DNA of 8,561 nucleotides, from assembly GCA_902527075.1 (NCBI GenBank), contig CABZNM010000020.1:1-8561 (forward strand), given 5' to 3'. This DNA is from an uncultured Pelagibacteraceae bacterium (lineage in GTDB: Bacteria > Pseudomonadota > Alphaproteobacteria > Pelagibacterales > AG-422-B15). The notes under the pieces are model-generated. The model saw only the letters and a program-made list of their open reading frames with translations. It was not told the origin of the DNA and searched no databases. Made by a program: the position numbers and the translations under genes. Each line of letters begins with the position of its first letter. The stretch's first letter is position 1. Shown one piece after another: positions 1 to 5,934 of the stretch.

Positions 1-798
1 CAAATTGATATAATCTTTGAGCACTGGACTGACAATAACGTTCAACTTATTGATCCAGAACTTGATAGTGGAAACCTTGTATTTCTTGGGGTTAATACAC
101 CAGCCTCTGAACAAGCATTTTTTGTTGATAGAGCCACATCAGAAAAGCATAACATTACCAGTGTAGAAGATCTTGCTAAACCAGAGATTGCTATGCTTTT
201 CAAAGACCCAGAAAACCCTGCTAAAGGAAGACTAACAAGTTGTATCTCTGGATGGACTTGTTATACAATTAATCTAGTTAAGCTTAAAGAATATGGTCTG
301 GACGAGTTATATACTAACTTTGATCCGGGTTCCGGTGGAGCTTTGGATGCAGCTATAATGGCCGCTTCGACAAAAAATCAACCAATTGTTACTTACTATT
401 GGACTCCAACAAGTTTAATGGGAAAATCAGAAGTTGATTTAGTAAGACTTACAGAACCAGCTTATGATGAGAAGTGCTGGGGTGATATGATGACTGTTGT
501 TGAAGACATCAAAGCTAATGGCCCTGAAGTTTACGAGCCTTCATGTGCTTGTGAATACAAAGATATGGCTCTTACAAAACTTGCAACTGGTAAGTTTGCT
601 GCGGCAAATCCTGATATTATAGATTTTGCTAAAGCTTACACAATTCCTACAGCAGTTGTTAACAATATGCTTGCATATTATGTTGATGAGTCTGATGGTG
701 ACATGAGAGCTACAGCAATGCATTATTTAGAAACTGACTCATCATGGGAGTCTTGGGTTCCTGCTAATGTTGCTGATAACGTAAAAAAATCTCTGTAA
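1..798 (+). CDS. proX: ABC transporter substrate-binding protein, glycine betaine/proline type (5' end missing)
   Basis: The frame is open from the first base, so signal peptide and N-terminal lobe start lie outside the window; 265 residues are visible. The protein should be the periplasmic binding component delivering a quaternary amine to the permease encoded next. Family signs are the early DIIFEHW segment, two cysteines around SGWT (visible residues 81 and 87, resembling the paired cysteines of E. coli ProX), the PGSGGALDAAI stretch, and the YYWTPTSLMGK motif near residues 129-139, which in this OpuAC-type fold belongs to the ligand pocket region. A C-terminal ESWVP segment is also typical. 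The following permease and ATPase genes confirm an importer operon. Binding proteins for glycine betaine, choline, carnitine and TMAO are related, so the ligand cannot be fixed from sequence; the neighbouring carnitine-type dioxygenase remnant and choline-dehydrogenase-like gene make a betaine or carnitine-like ligand plausible. Confidence 0.88.
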   Translation, partial: QIDIIFEHWTDNNVQLIDPELDSGNLVFLGVNTPASEQAFFVDRATSEKHNITSVEDLAKPEIAMLFKDPENPAKGRLTSCISGWTCYTINLVKLKEYGLDELYTNFDPGSGGALDAAIMAASTKNQPIVTYYWTPTSLMGKSEVDLVRLTEPAYDEKCWGDMMTVVEDIKANGPEVYEPSCACEYKDMALTKLATGKFAAANPDIIDFAKAYTIPTAVVNNMLAYYVDESDGDMRATAMHYLETDSSWESWVPANVADNVKKSL

Positions 799-819
799 AT
801 TTTAGAGAAAAATATTAGT

Positions 820-846
820 CAAGGAGGTTAAATATTAACCTCCTTG
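820..846 (+). promoter_or_regulatory. Perfect stem-loop between binding-protein and permease genes
   Basis: CAAGGAGGTTA (820-830) is exactly complementary to TAACCTCCTTG (836-846) around the five-base loop AATAT, whose outer bases could add a twelfth pair. It starts 22 bases after the binding-protein stop and ends 17 bases before the permease ATG. An A-rich tract, not a U-run, follows, so it is not a standard intrinsic terminator on the plus strand. In binding-protein-dependent importers such hairpins often protect the 3' end of the upstream message or partly end transcription, giving more binding protein than membrane subunits; that role is inferred here. The arms contain AAGGAGG and its complement CCTCCTT, so a Shine-Dalgarno-like core is locked in the stem, too far (36 bases) from the next ATG to serve it. 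Confidence 0.7.
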
Positions 847-863
847 CTGATAAAAAAATTAAA

Positions 864-1877
864 ATGAAAAAAATTCCCCAAAGCATATATTACGCTATCT
901 TTACAGTCTTGTTTGGCTCTTTGCTAGTTGTAAGTTATAACGCTTCAAAAAAGAAACCAGATAACATTGGAGAGCTTCTCACTGATTTAAGCTGGTTGAA
1001 TAATTGGCCAAGATGGCTGGATACGCCATTAATGAATTGGATAAACGATGGATGGAAAGTATTCATAAGCGAATATGGACTTATTTTTGATGCTATAGGA
1101 TACGGCCTGTTAAGAGGCTATACTGAGCTCAAAGAAATAATTGTTCAGGCACCATGGCCAGTTGTTATTATTGCAGTTATCGCTATCACATATTTTTCAA
1201 GTGGGCGCAAGCTCGGAACTACAGTTTTTGTAGGTATTTGCACATTTTTCATTGGATTCTTAAATCCTCGTTTCTGGGATAAGGCAATTGAAACTACTAC
1301 CATGGTAGTAATAGGTATTTCCATTTGTATTATTATTGGTATCCCAATTGGGATTGCAATGGCGAGAAATGAAAAAGTTAGAAATGCTATACTGCCAATA
1401 TTAGATTTAATGCAGGTAATCCCAGCTTTTTGCTATCTCATTCCTGGTATTATCTTATTTGGTTTGGGTGCAATACCAGCAATTATCTCAATATTTATTT
1501 ATGCTTGTCCTCCATTAATTCGCTTAACAGATCTTGGTATAAGATTAGTAGATAAGGAGGTTATTGAAGCAGCAGAGTCTTTTGGTGCAAGTAGAAAACA
1601 AAAACTATGGGGGGTACAGATGCCTTTAGCTTTGCCAAATATAATGCAAGGTATAAATCAATGCACGATGATGGCTCTTGCTATGGTAGTTATTGCGTCG
1701 ATGATTGGAACACGTGGTTTAGGAGATGAAGTTTTACTTGGATTGCAACAATTAAATGTTGGTGCTGCAATTGAAGCAGGATTAGCAATTGTACTTTTAG
1801 CAATTGTGCTAGATCGAATGACCCAAGCCTATGGTGAGAAGATTCAAGAACGTAACCAGCCTGCAAAAAAGAAATAA
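864..1877 (+). CDS. proW: Glycine betaine/proline-type ABC transporter permease
   Basis: This 337-residue inner-membrane protein forms the translocation channel of the importer. A hydrophobic segment at residues 8-25 is followed by a soluble linker rich in tryptophan, then further spans at about 98-112, 117-133, 145-167, 187-215, 266-284 and 300-317. The cytoplasmic EAA loop that docks on the ATPase is clear: EAAESFGAS at 235-243, with the closing leucine-proline at 257-258 (PLALPNI). The region around PAFCYLIP (187-194) matches the ProW/OpuAB core. The ATG at 864 is the first in frame after the hairpin; no good Shine-Dalgarno precedes it, only an A-rich leader. The ATPase gene starts 4 bases after the stop, so the two are almost certainly co-transcribed and perhaps translationally coupled. 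Length is close to that of ProW proteins. The exact substrate is unknown. Confidence 0.9.
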   Translation: MKKIPQSIYYAIFTVLFGSLLVVSYNASKKKPDNIGELLTDLSWLNNWPRWLDTPLMNWINDGWKVFISEYGLIFDAIGYGLLRGYTELKEIIVQAPWPVVIIAVIAITYFSSGRKLGTTVFVGICTFFIGFLNPRFWDKAIETTTMVVIGISICIIIGIPIGIAMARNEKVRNAILPILDLMQVIPAFCYLIPGIILFGLGAIPAIISIFIYACPPLIRLTDLGIRLVDKEVIEAAESFGASRKQKLWGVQMPLALPNIMQGINQCTMMALAMVVIASMIGTRGLGDEVLLGLQQLNVGAAIEAGLAIVLLAIVLDRMTQAYGEKIQERNQPAKKK

Positions 1878-1881
1878 TTTA

Positions 1882-2904
1882 ATGTCAAAGATTGAGATTA
1901 ATAATATCTATAAAATTTTTGGGCCTACACCAGGTAAAGTTCTTGAGAATGTTAAAGCTGGTGCCACAAAAGAAGAAATTTTGGATCAAACTGGCCATAC
2001 TGTTGGATTAGATAATGTTTCAATTTCAATTGAAGAAGGTGAAACATTCGTATGTATGGGCTTATCTGGGTCAGGGAAATCAACTCTTATTAGACATATA
2101 AATAGACTTATTGATCCTACAGATGGAGAAGTTTTTGTCAGCGGCCAAAATGTTTTAGATCTCTCACCTGAGGAACTTTTAGAATTTCGGAAGAAAAATA
2201 TGAGTATGGTTTTTCAAAGATTTGGTTTATTCCCACATAAGACTGTTATTGAAAATGTTGCTTATGGACTAGAAATTCAACAAGTCGAGCTAGAGCAAAG
2301 AAATAAAACAGCAATGCACCAGATCGATGCTGTTGGACTTTCAGGGTTTGAAGATCAATATCCGAGCCAATTGTCAGGAGGTATGCAACAACGGGTAGGC
2401 CTTGCGAGAGCTTTAGCAACCAATCCAGAAATTTTACTTATGGATGAAGCCTTTAGTGCTCTTGATCCACTTATAAGAAGTGATATGCAAGGACAGTTAA
2501 TCGAATTGCAGTCCCAACTTAAAAAAACAATCGTATTTATCACTCATGACTTAGATGAGTCTTTAAAGCTTGGTGATCATATTGGTATTTTAAATGGTGG
2601 AAGATTAGTTCAAGTTGGGACACCTGAAGAAATTTTACTTAATCCAGCAGATGATTATGTTTCAAGTTTCGTAGGAGATGTTAATAGGGCTAGAGTTTTA
2701 AAAGCAAGAGCAGTGATGACAAAAAAAGATGACACTCACAGGGGTATGGAAATTGCACATAGAGCTAATGAGAACGATACATTAGAAGAGCTTATACCTA
2801 TCATACTTGGAACGAGATCGTTAATTGAGGTTGTTGATACTTCGGGAAATCCACTTGGATATATATCCGATCGTGAAGCCTCAAGACTATTATCTAAATC
2901 TTAA
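1882..2904 (+). CDS. proV: Glycine betaine/proline-type ABC transporter ATP-binding protein
   Basis: This 340-residue cytoplasmic ATPase powers the importer. All nucleotide-binding motifs are intact: Walker A GLSGSGKST (60-68), Q-loop VFQ (110-112), signature LSGGMQQR (164-171), Walker B ILLMDE (184-189), D-loop SALD and switch histidine in THD (221-223). The N-terminal insertion before the first core strand (about residues 14-41) is typical of ProV/OpuAA and distinguishes it from general ABC ATPases. After the ATPase core only about 75 residues remain (266-340), holding one CBS-like segment (about 298-338) where longer members such as E. coli ProV (about 400 residues) have a tandem pair. The ATG at 1882, just after the permease stop, is preferred to the in-frame ATG at 1831, which would add 17 residues unlike the family and overlap the permease. 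The stop overlaps the stop of the convergent gene by four bases (TTAA). Confidence 0.93.
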   Translation: MSKIEINNIYKIFGPTPGKVLENVKAGATKEEILDQTGHTVGLDNVSISIEEGETFVCMGLSGSGKSTLIRHINRLIDPTDGEVFVSGQNVLDLSPEELLEFRKKNMSMVFQRFGLFPHKTVIENVAYGLEIQQVELEQRNKTAMHQIDAVGLSGFEDQYPSQLSGGMQQRVGLARALATNPEILLMDEAFSALDPLIRSDMQGQLIELQSQLKKTIVFITHDLDESLKLGDHIGILNGGRLVQVGTPEEILLNPADDYVSSFVGDVNRARVLKARAVMTKKDDTHRGMEIAHRANENDTLEELIPIILGTRSLIEVVDTSGNPLGYISDREASRLLSKS

Positions 2905-2917
2905 GGATTTATTTTTT
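2895..2917 (+). terminator. Weak possible terminator for the importer operon
   Basis: TAAATC (2895-2900) can pair with GATTTA (2906-2911) around the loop TTAAG, and six T residues follow at 2912-2917. The arrangement of stem then T-run fits plus-strand termination right at the end of the ATPase gene. The stem has a single G-C pair, so it would be weak, and in such AT-rich DNA it could be chance. It lies over the stop codons of both convergent genes. Confidence 0.3.
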
Positions 2918-3965
2918 CAATATAATTCAAACGACCGACAATTTCATCTCGGTCCATATAATATCCCTGAAGGTGTCTTTCGCCTGAGTTTGCATCATAT
3001 TCTTTACGACCGTGTAATACTCTACGATTATTAAAACTAAATATGTCACCAGCCTGCATTCGAAAATTAATTTCAAACTTTTCATCATGTAGAAGGCTAA
3101 AAAGTTTTCTGTATGCAGTATAGAACTGATCCATTTTTTCAGGATGACAATCCATAATGCCCATGTATGCTACACTAAACCTGATATCGTTATAATCATT
3201 ATTATGGTCTAATGAAATAATTGGTTTATGCATGACTCTAATAGTATTTGACGTGTAATCTCGATTAACGAATTTTACAGGAGTATTAAGCAGTATTTCA
3301 TAATCACTTGAATGATTATTTTTTAGATAATCAATAACTTTAAATCCATCAACAGCGACCGATTGACCACCAGGTAACAGCACTGCCAAAATAACAAATA
3401 CTCCTCCCATTAAAATAAATATAGATGTGGCAAAATTAACACGTAAATCAGTATTTACTCTTATCAATGTGGCACAAATTGACCATAAAAGTCCAGAAAG
3501 TACACCGAAGAAATCTGCAAGTGTACTTGGTAAGTAATTTCCTTGATCTATTCCCATCATTACAAACATACCACCAAAACCACAAATAATTGAGAATACA
3601 CGATAGATTGTTAATCCTTGTTTCATGAAAAAGATTTCTATCAGAGTGCTCCAAACTGAAGTTAGGTAAAAGAAGATTAGTATTCTTGCAACATTACCTC
3701 TCAGTAAACCTTCATTATAAAGACACATTGCGGCTGCGCCTGCAGATGCAGCTATTATTGTAAGAACGACATTTTGCTTTGATATTTTTTTTATATCTTT
3801 TAAAGAGAGTAAAAATAGAAATGTACCAGCTAAAATAAAACTTAGAAAAAGTGGGATTGCATTATTATTTGCAATTTCATTCATTAATCTCAGTGGATAC
3901 CACCATGTGCCCCAAAGAAGTGTAGATAAAATAATTGCAAAATTTGGATTTAGATTTTTTAGCAC
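2901..3965 (-). CDS. In-frame chimera: truncated DMT/EamA transporter joined to C-terminal part of gamma-butyrobetaine dioxygenase
   Basis: The 354-residue frame has two unrelated parts. Residues 1-198 are a DMT/EamA-type transporter: about seven hydrophobic segments (roughly 9-27, 37-54, 67-83, 92-112, 120-137, 152-168, 177-197), with LYNEGLLRGNVAR, FYLTSVWSTL and GVLSGLLWS resembling that superfamily. A complete member has about ten spans and 290-300 residues, so the last three are missing. Residues 199-354 match the back of gamma-butyrobetaine/trimethyllysine dioxygenases (Fe(II)/2-oxoglutarate enzymes of carnitine synthesis): GGQSVAVDGF at 199-208, the distal iron-ligand region RRVLHGR (314-320, His318), and a GERHLQGYY segment with the likely 2-oxoglutarate arginine. 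The zinc-binding N-terminus and HxD iron motif, which in this family lie upstream of GG-x-S, are absent, so hydroxylation is very unlikely. Start is GTG at 3965; no in-frame ATG lies closely upstream. It may be a decaying remnant or, less likely, a maintained fusion. Confidence 0.85.
   Translation of the reverse strand: MLKNLNPNFAIILSTLLWGTWWYPLRLMNEIANNNAIPLFLSFILAGTFLFLLSLKDIKKISKQNVVLTIIAASAGAAAMCLYNEGLLRGNVARILIFFYLTSVWSTLIEIFFMKQGLTIYRVFSIICGFGGMFVMMGIDQGNYLPSTLADFFGVLSGLLWSICATLIRVNTDLRVNFATSIFILMGGVFVILAVLLPGGQSVAVDGFKVIDYLKNNHSSDYEILLNTPVKFVNRDYTSNTIRVMHKPIISLDHNNDYNDIRFSVAYMGIMDCHPEKMDQFYTAYRKLFSLLHDEKFEINFRMQAGDIFSFNNRRVLHGRKEYDANSGERHLQGYYMDRDEIVGRLNYIEKINP
3366..3371 (-). other. 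Fusion junction between transporter and dioxygenase parts
   Basis: The change of family falls at Gly199-Gly200, read on the minus strand as GGTGGT. Upstream, the hydrophobic run ending AVLLPGG is ordinary for the second half of an EamA protein. Downstream, GGQS-VDGF is the conserved GG-(D/E)-S-VDGF element of gamma-butyrobetaine dioxygenases. Gly-Gly fits both parents, so a few bases of shared sequence may have guided a deletion that removed the end of one gene and the start of the next. This is inference: neither parent gene is in the window for comparison. The exact breakpoint could be a few codons either side. Confidence 0.6.
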
Positions 3966-4010
3966 TATCTTATGTTGTACTATAAAAGCATTGTTTGGTA
4001 AATTAGTCTT
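3966..4010. promoter_or_regulatory. Divergent promoter region between chimera and GMC oxidoreductase
   Basis: These 45 bases separate two divergent starts, so promoters for both must lie here or run into the coding ends. For the plus strand TATAAA at 3981-3986 is a fair -10 box, 24 bases before the ATG, with only a poor -35 (TTTAGC at 3958-3963). For the minus strand TATAGT (3984 down to 3979) is a possible -10, again without a convincing -35. No operator-like inverted repeat is visible. Neither gene shows a strong Shine-Dalgarno. Confidence 0.3.
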
Positions 4011-5651
4011 ATGAAATCATCTTTTGATTATATTGTCATTGGTGCGGGTTCTGCTGGATGTGTATTGGCAAATAGGCTGTCTGAAAATCCTGATATCCAA
4101 GTGCTGCTTGTTGAAAATGGACCAACAGATAATACATGGAAGACTTCTATGCCAGCGGCGCTTCTCTATACAATGCATGATCCAAAATATAATTATCTTT
4201 ATGAAACTGATCCAGAGCCATTCATGAATAATAGAAAGATGTTTTGTCCTAGAGGTAAAATGCTTGGAGGTAGTTCATCACATAATGGCATGGTTCACGT
4301 CAGGGGTAATGCAATGGATTTTGAGAATTGGGCACAATTAGGGTTACCATCATGGAAATATAGCAATGTACTGCCATATTTTAAAAAATCAGAGTCAGTA
4401 TCTGGTCTAGACAATAAATTTAGAAATGAAAGTGGACCATTAAAATTATCACGTTCATCTAATGGAAATAAATTAAGCAAGGTATATTTAAATGCTGCAG
4501 AAGAAGCCGGTTATGAAATTAATAATGACATGAATGGCTTTAAGCAAGAAGGATTTGGCCTGATGGATACAACTATATTTGAGGGCAAAAGACAAAGTAC
4601 GAGCGTAACTTACTTAAATCCAGCAAAGAAAAGGGATAATCTAACTATAATTACACATTGCTTTGTAAAAAATATTATTATTGAAAATAATTATGCCAAA
4701 GGTATTGAATGTATTATTCGAAATAAAAACTATGAGTTTACAGCGACTGAAGAAACAATTGTATCTGCTGGTGCAATTAACTCACCACAGCTATTGATGT
4801 TGTCTGGTATTGGGCCAGAGAAAGAATTAAGAAATTTAGACATTAAAGTACATCATAACCTAAATGGTGTTGGAAAGAATCTACAAGATCATTTAGAGAC
4901 ATATTTACAGTACGAATGTAAAAAACCAGTTACACTCTATAGCTCATATAATCCAATTAAAATGGCTCTTATAGGCATTGAATGGTTTCTATTTAAATCT
5001 GGAACAGCAGCTCACTCTAATCTTGAAACAGGTGGTTTCGTTAGAAGTAATAATTTAGTTGATTATCCAAATATTCAATATCATTTTTTTCCATCTTTAG
5101 TTTTAGATCATGGTAGAAAAACTCCCTCAGGTCACTCATTTCAGGCACACGTTGGACCTATGAGGCCTACTAGCAGAGGTGAAATTAGACTTAAGTCGAA
5201 TAAACCTAATGACACTCCATCAATACAATTTAACTATATGCAAACTGAGCATGACTTAAATGAAATGAGAGACGGAATTGAAATTGCTAGGGATATTTTT
5301 AATCAGAGGGCATTTGATGAGTATAGAGGCAAAGAGCTTTCTCCAGGTATCCAAGAAAAGAGTAAAGAGTCCATAAATGAGTTTATTAGAAATAAAGGTG
5401 ATACTGCTTATCATCCTTCTTGCACATGTAAAATGGGGAAGGACGAATCAAGTGTTGTTAACGAAGAGTTAAAAGTTTACGGAATTGAAAAGCTTCGCGT
5501 TGTAGACGCCTCTGTGATGCCCAATATCATTACAGGAAATCTTAACGCAGCAACAGTTATGATAGCTGAAAAGGCATCTGACTTAATTCTTAAACGTACG
5601 CCTCTTGAGTTAGAAGACCATAATTTTTATAGGGCTAATTATAATCAATAA
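4011..5651 (+). CDS. GMC-family FAD-dependent oxidoreductase, choline dehydrogenase-like
   Basis: This 546-residue flavoenzyme should oxidise an alcohol to an aldehyde, passing electrons from FAD to an acceptor. The N-terminal dinucleotide fold has GAGSAG (11-16) and the ribose-binding acidic residue in LLVENGP (Glu35; most relatives read EAGP). GMC signature one is RGKMLGGSSSHNGMV (81-95) and signature two is GAINSPQLLMLSGIGP (254-269). The C-terminal active site has the catalytic histidine in YHPSCTCKMG (His468) and the partner asparagine in GNLNAATVMIAEKASD (Asn512). Length matches BetA (about 550), and the closing motifs fit the choline dehydrogenase-like branch, but that branch also contains aryl- and alkyl-alcohol and polyethylene-glycol dehydrogenases. 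The importer and carnitine-enzyme remnant beside it favour a choline or quaternary-amine alcohol substrate; no betaine-aldehyde dehydrogenase gene is in view. The last 17 bases overlap the end of the convergent small gene. Confidence 0.88.
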   Translation: MKSSFDYIVIGAGSAGCVLANRLSENPDIQVLLVENGPTDNTWKTSMPAALLYTMHDPKYNYLYETDPEPFMNNRKMFCPRGKMLGGSSSHNGMVHVRGNAMDFENWAQLGLPSWKYSNVLPYFKKSESVSGLDNKFRNESGPLKLSRSSNGNKLSKVYLNAAEEAGYEINNDMNGFKQEGFGLMDTTIFEGKRQSTSVTYLNPAKKRDNLTIITHCFVKNIIIENNYAKGIECIIRNKNYEFTATEETIVSAGAINSPQLLMLSGIGPEKELRNLDIKVHHNLNGVGKNLQDHLETYLQYECKKPVTLYSSYNPIKMALIGIEWFLFKSGTAAHSNLETGGFVRSNNLVDYPNIQYHFFPSLVLDHGRKTPSGHSFQAHVGPMRPTSRGEIRLKSNKPNDTPSIQFNYMQTEHDLNEMRDGIEIARDIFNQRAFDEYRGKELSPGIQEKSKESINEFIRNKGDTAYHPSCTCKMGKDESSVVNEELKVYGIEKLRVVDASVMPNIITGNLNAATVMIAEKASDLILKRTPLELEDHNFYRANYNQ

Positions 5652-5922
5652 CTTTATAAATTTTTTGATGATTTATATCAATAACTTCAATTCGATTTTC
5701 ACAAATAATTGCAATTTTATCGTCACTAACTGAAACTGCTTTTGTCTCTTTAGCTTTAAGATCACATTTACCAATTAGTAAAGTTCCTTCATCTTTGTTA
5801 GAAGATGAAAAGAAGTCGATATTTGAAGATCTTTCAATTATAGTTGTGATTACAACAGTGGTACCAACAATGATTATTATACCTAGAAAAATAACAAGAT
5901 ATAATAGTAATCTTTGGCTCAT
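5635..5922 (-). CDS. Small single-span membrane protein, DUF6476-like
   Basis: This 95-residue protein has a short Ser-Gln-Arg head, one strongly hydrophobic segment (about residues 5-26) and a soluble tail of about 65 residues. The orientation is probably N-in with the tail in the periplasm. The end of the tail has a beta-rich repeat-like pattern, AVSVSDDKIAIICENRIEVIDI then KIYKVIDYN (two VID motifs 11 residues apart). This resembles the short alphaproteobacterial DUF6476 proteins, which I recall as lying beside rluD-like genes and having one N-terminal span and a similar tail; the match is from memory and only moderate. Function is unknown. The ATG at 5922 is 12 bases from the divergent rluD start, and the 3' end overlaps the GMC gene by 17 bases. 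Hydrophobic layout, conserved-looking position and lack of a competing frame argue that it is real. Confidence 0.7.
   Translation of the reverse strand: MSQRLLLYLVIFLGIIIIVGTTVVITTIIERSSNIDFFSSSNKDEGTLLIGKCDLKAKETKAVSVSDDKIAIICENRIEVIDINHQKIYKVIDYN
5900..5905 (+). promoter_or_regulatory. Possible -10 box for rluD-rpoH
   Basis: A perfect TATAAT lies 29 bases before the rluD ATG, inside the first codons of the divergent small gene. No good -35 is present at the usual 17-base spacing (TTATAC at 5877-5882) and there is no TGn extension. Because the gap to the divergent gene is only 12 bases, the rluD promoter has to be in this area. AT-richness makes chance matches common. Confidence 0.35.
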
Positions 5923-5934
5923 GACTTATCAATA

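Noticed and set aside
1831..1881. Upstream in-frame ATG extending the ATPase gene by 17 residues
   Set aside because: It overlaps the permease end, and the added residues are a frame-shifted reading of the permease tail; ATG 1882 gives the normal family start.
2825..3034. Short plus-strand frame across the end of the ATPase gene and the dioxygenase tail
   Set aside because: It is a shadow of the two real convergent genes, has no recognisable domain and no ribosome-binding site.
5655..5677. TATAAAT...ATTTATA inverted repeat after the GMC gene as a terminator
   Set aside because: The seven-base stem is entirely A-T with a nine-base loop and no T-run after it; it is also coding for the small gene on the other strand.
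5914..5934. TTG start adding seven residues to rluD
   Set aside because: It would overlap the divergent gene's start, uses a rarer codon and adds nothing like the family; ATG 5935 is adequate.
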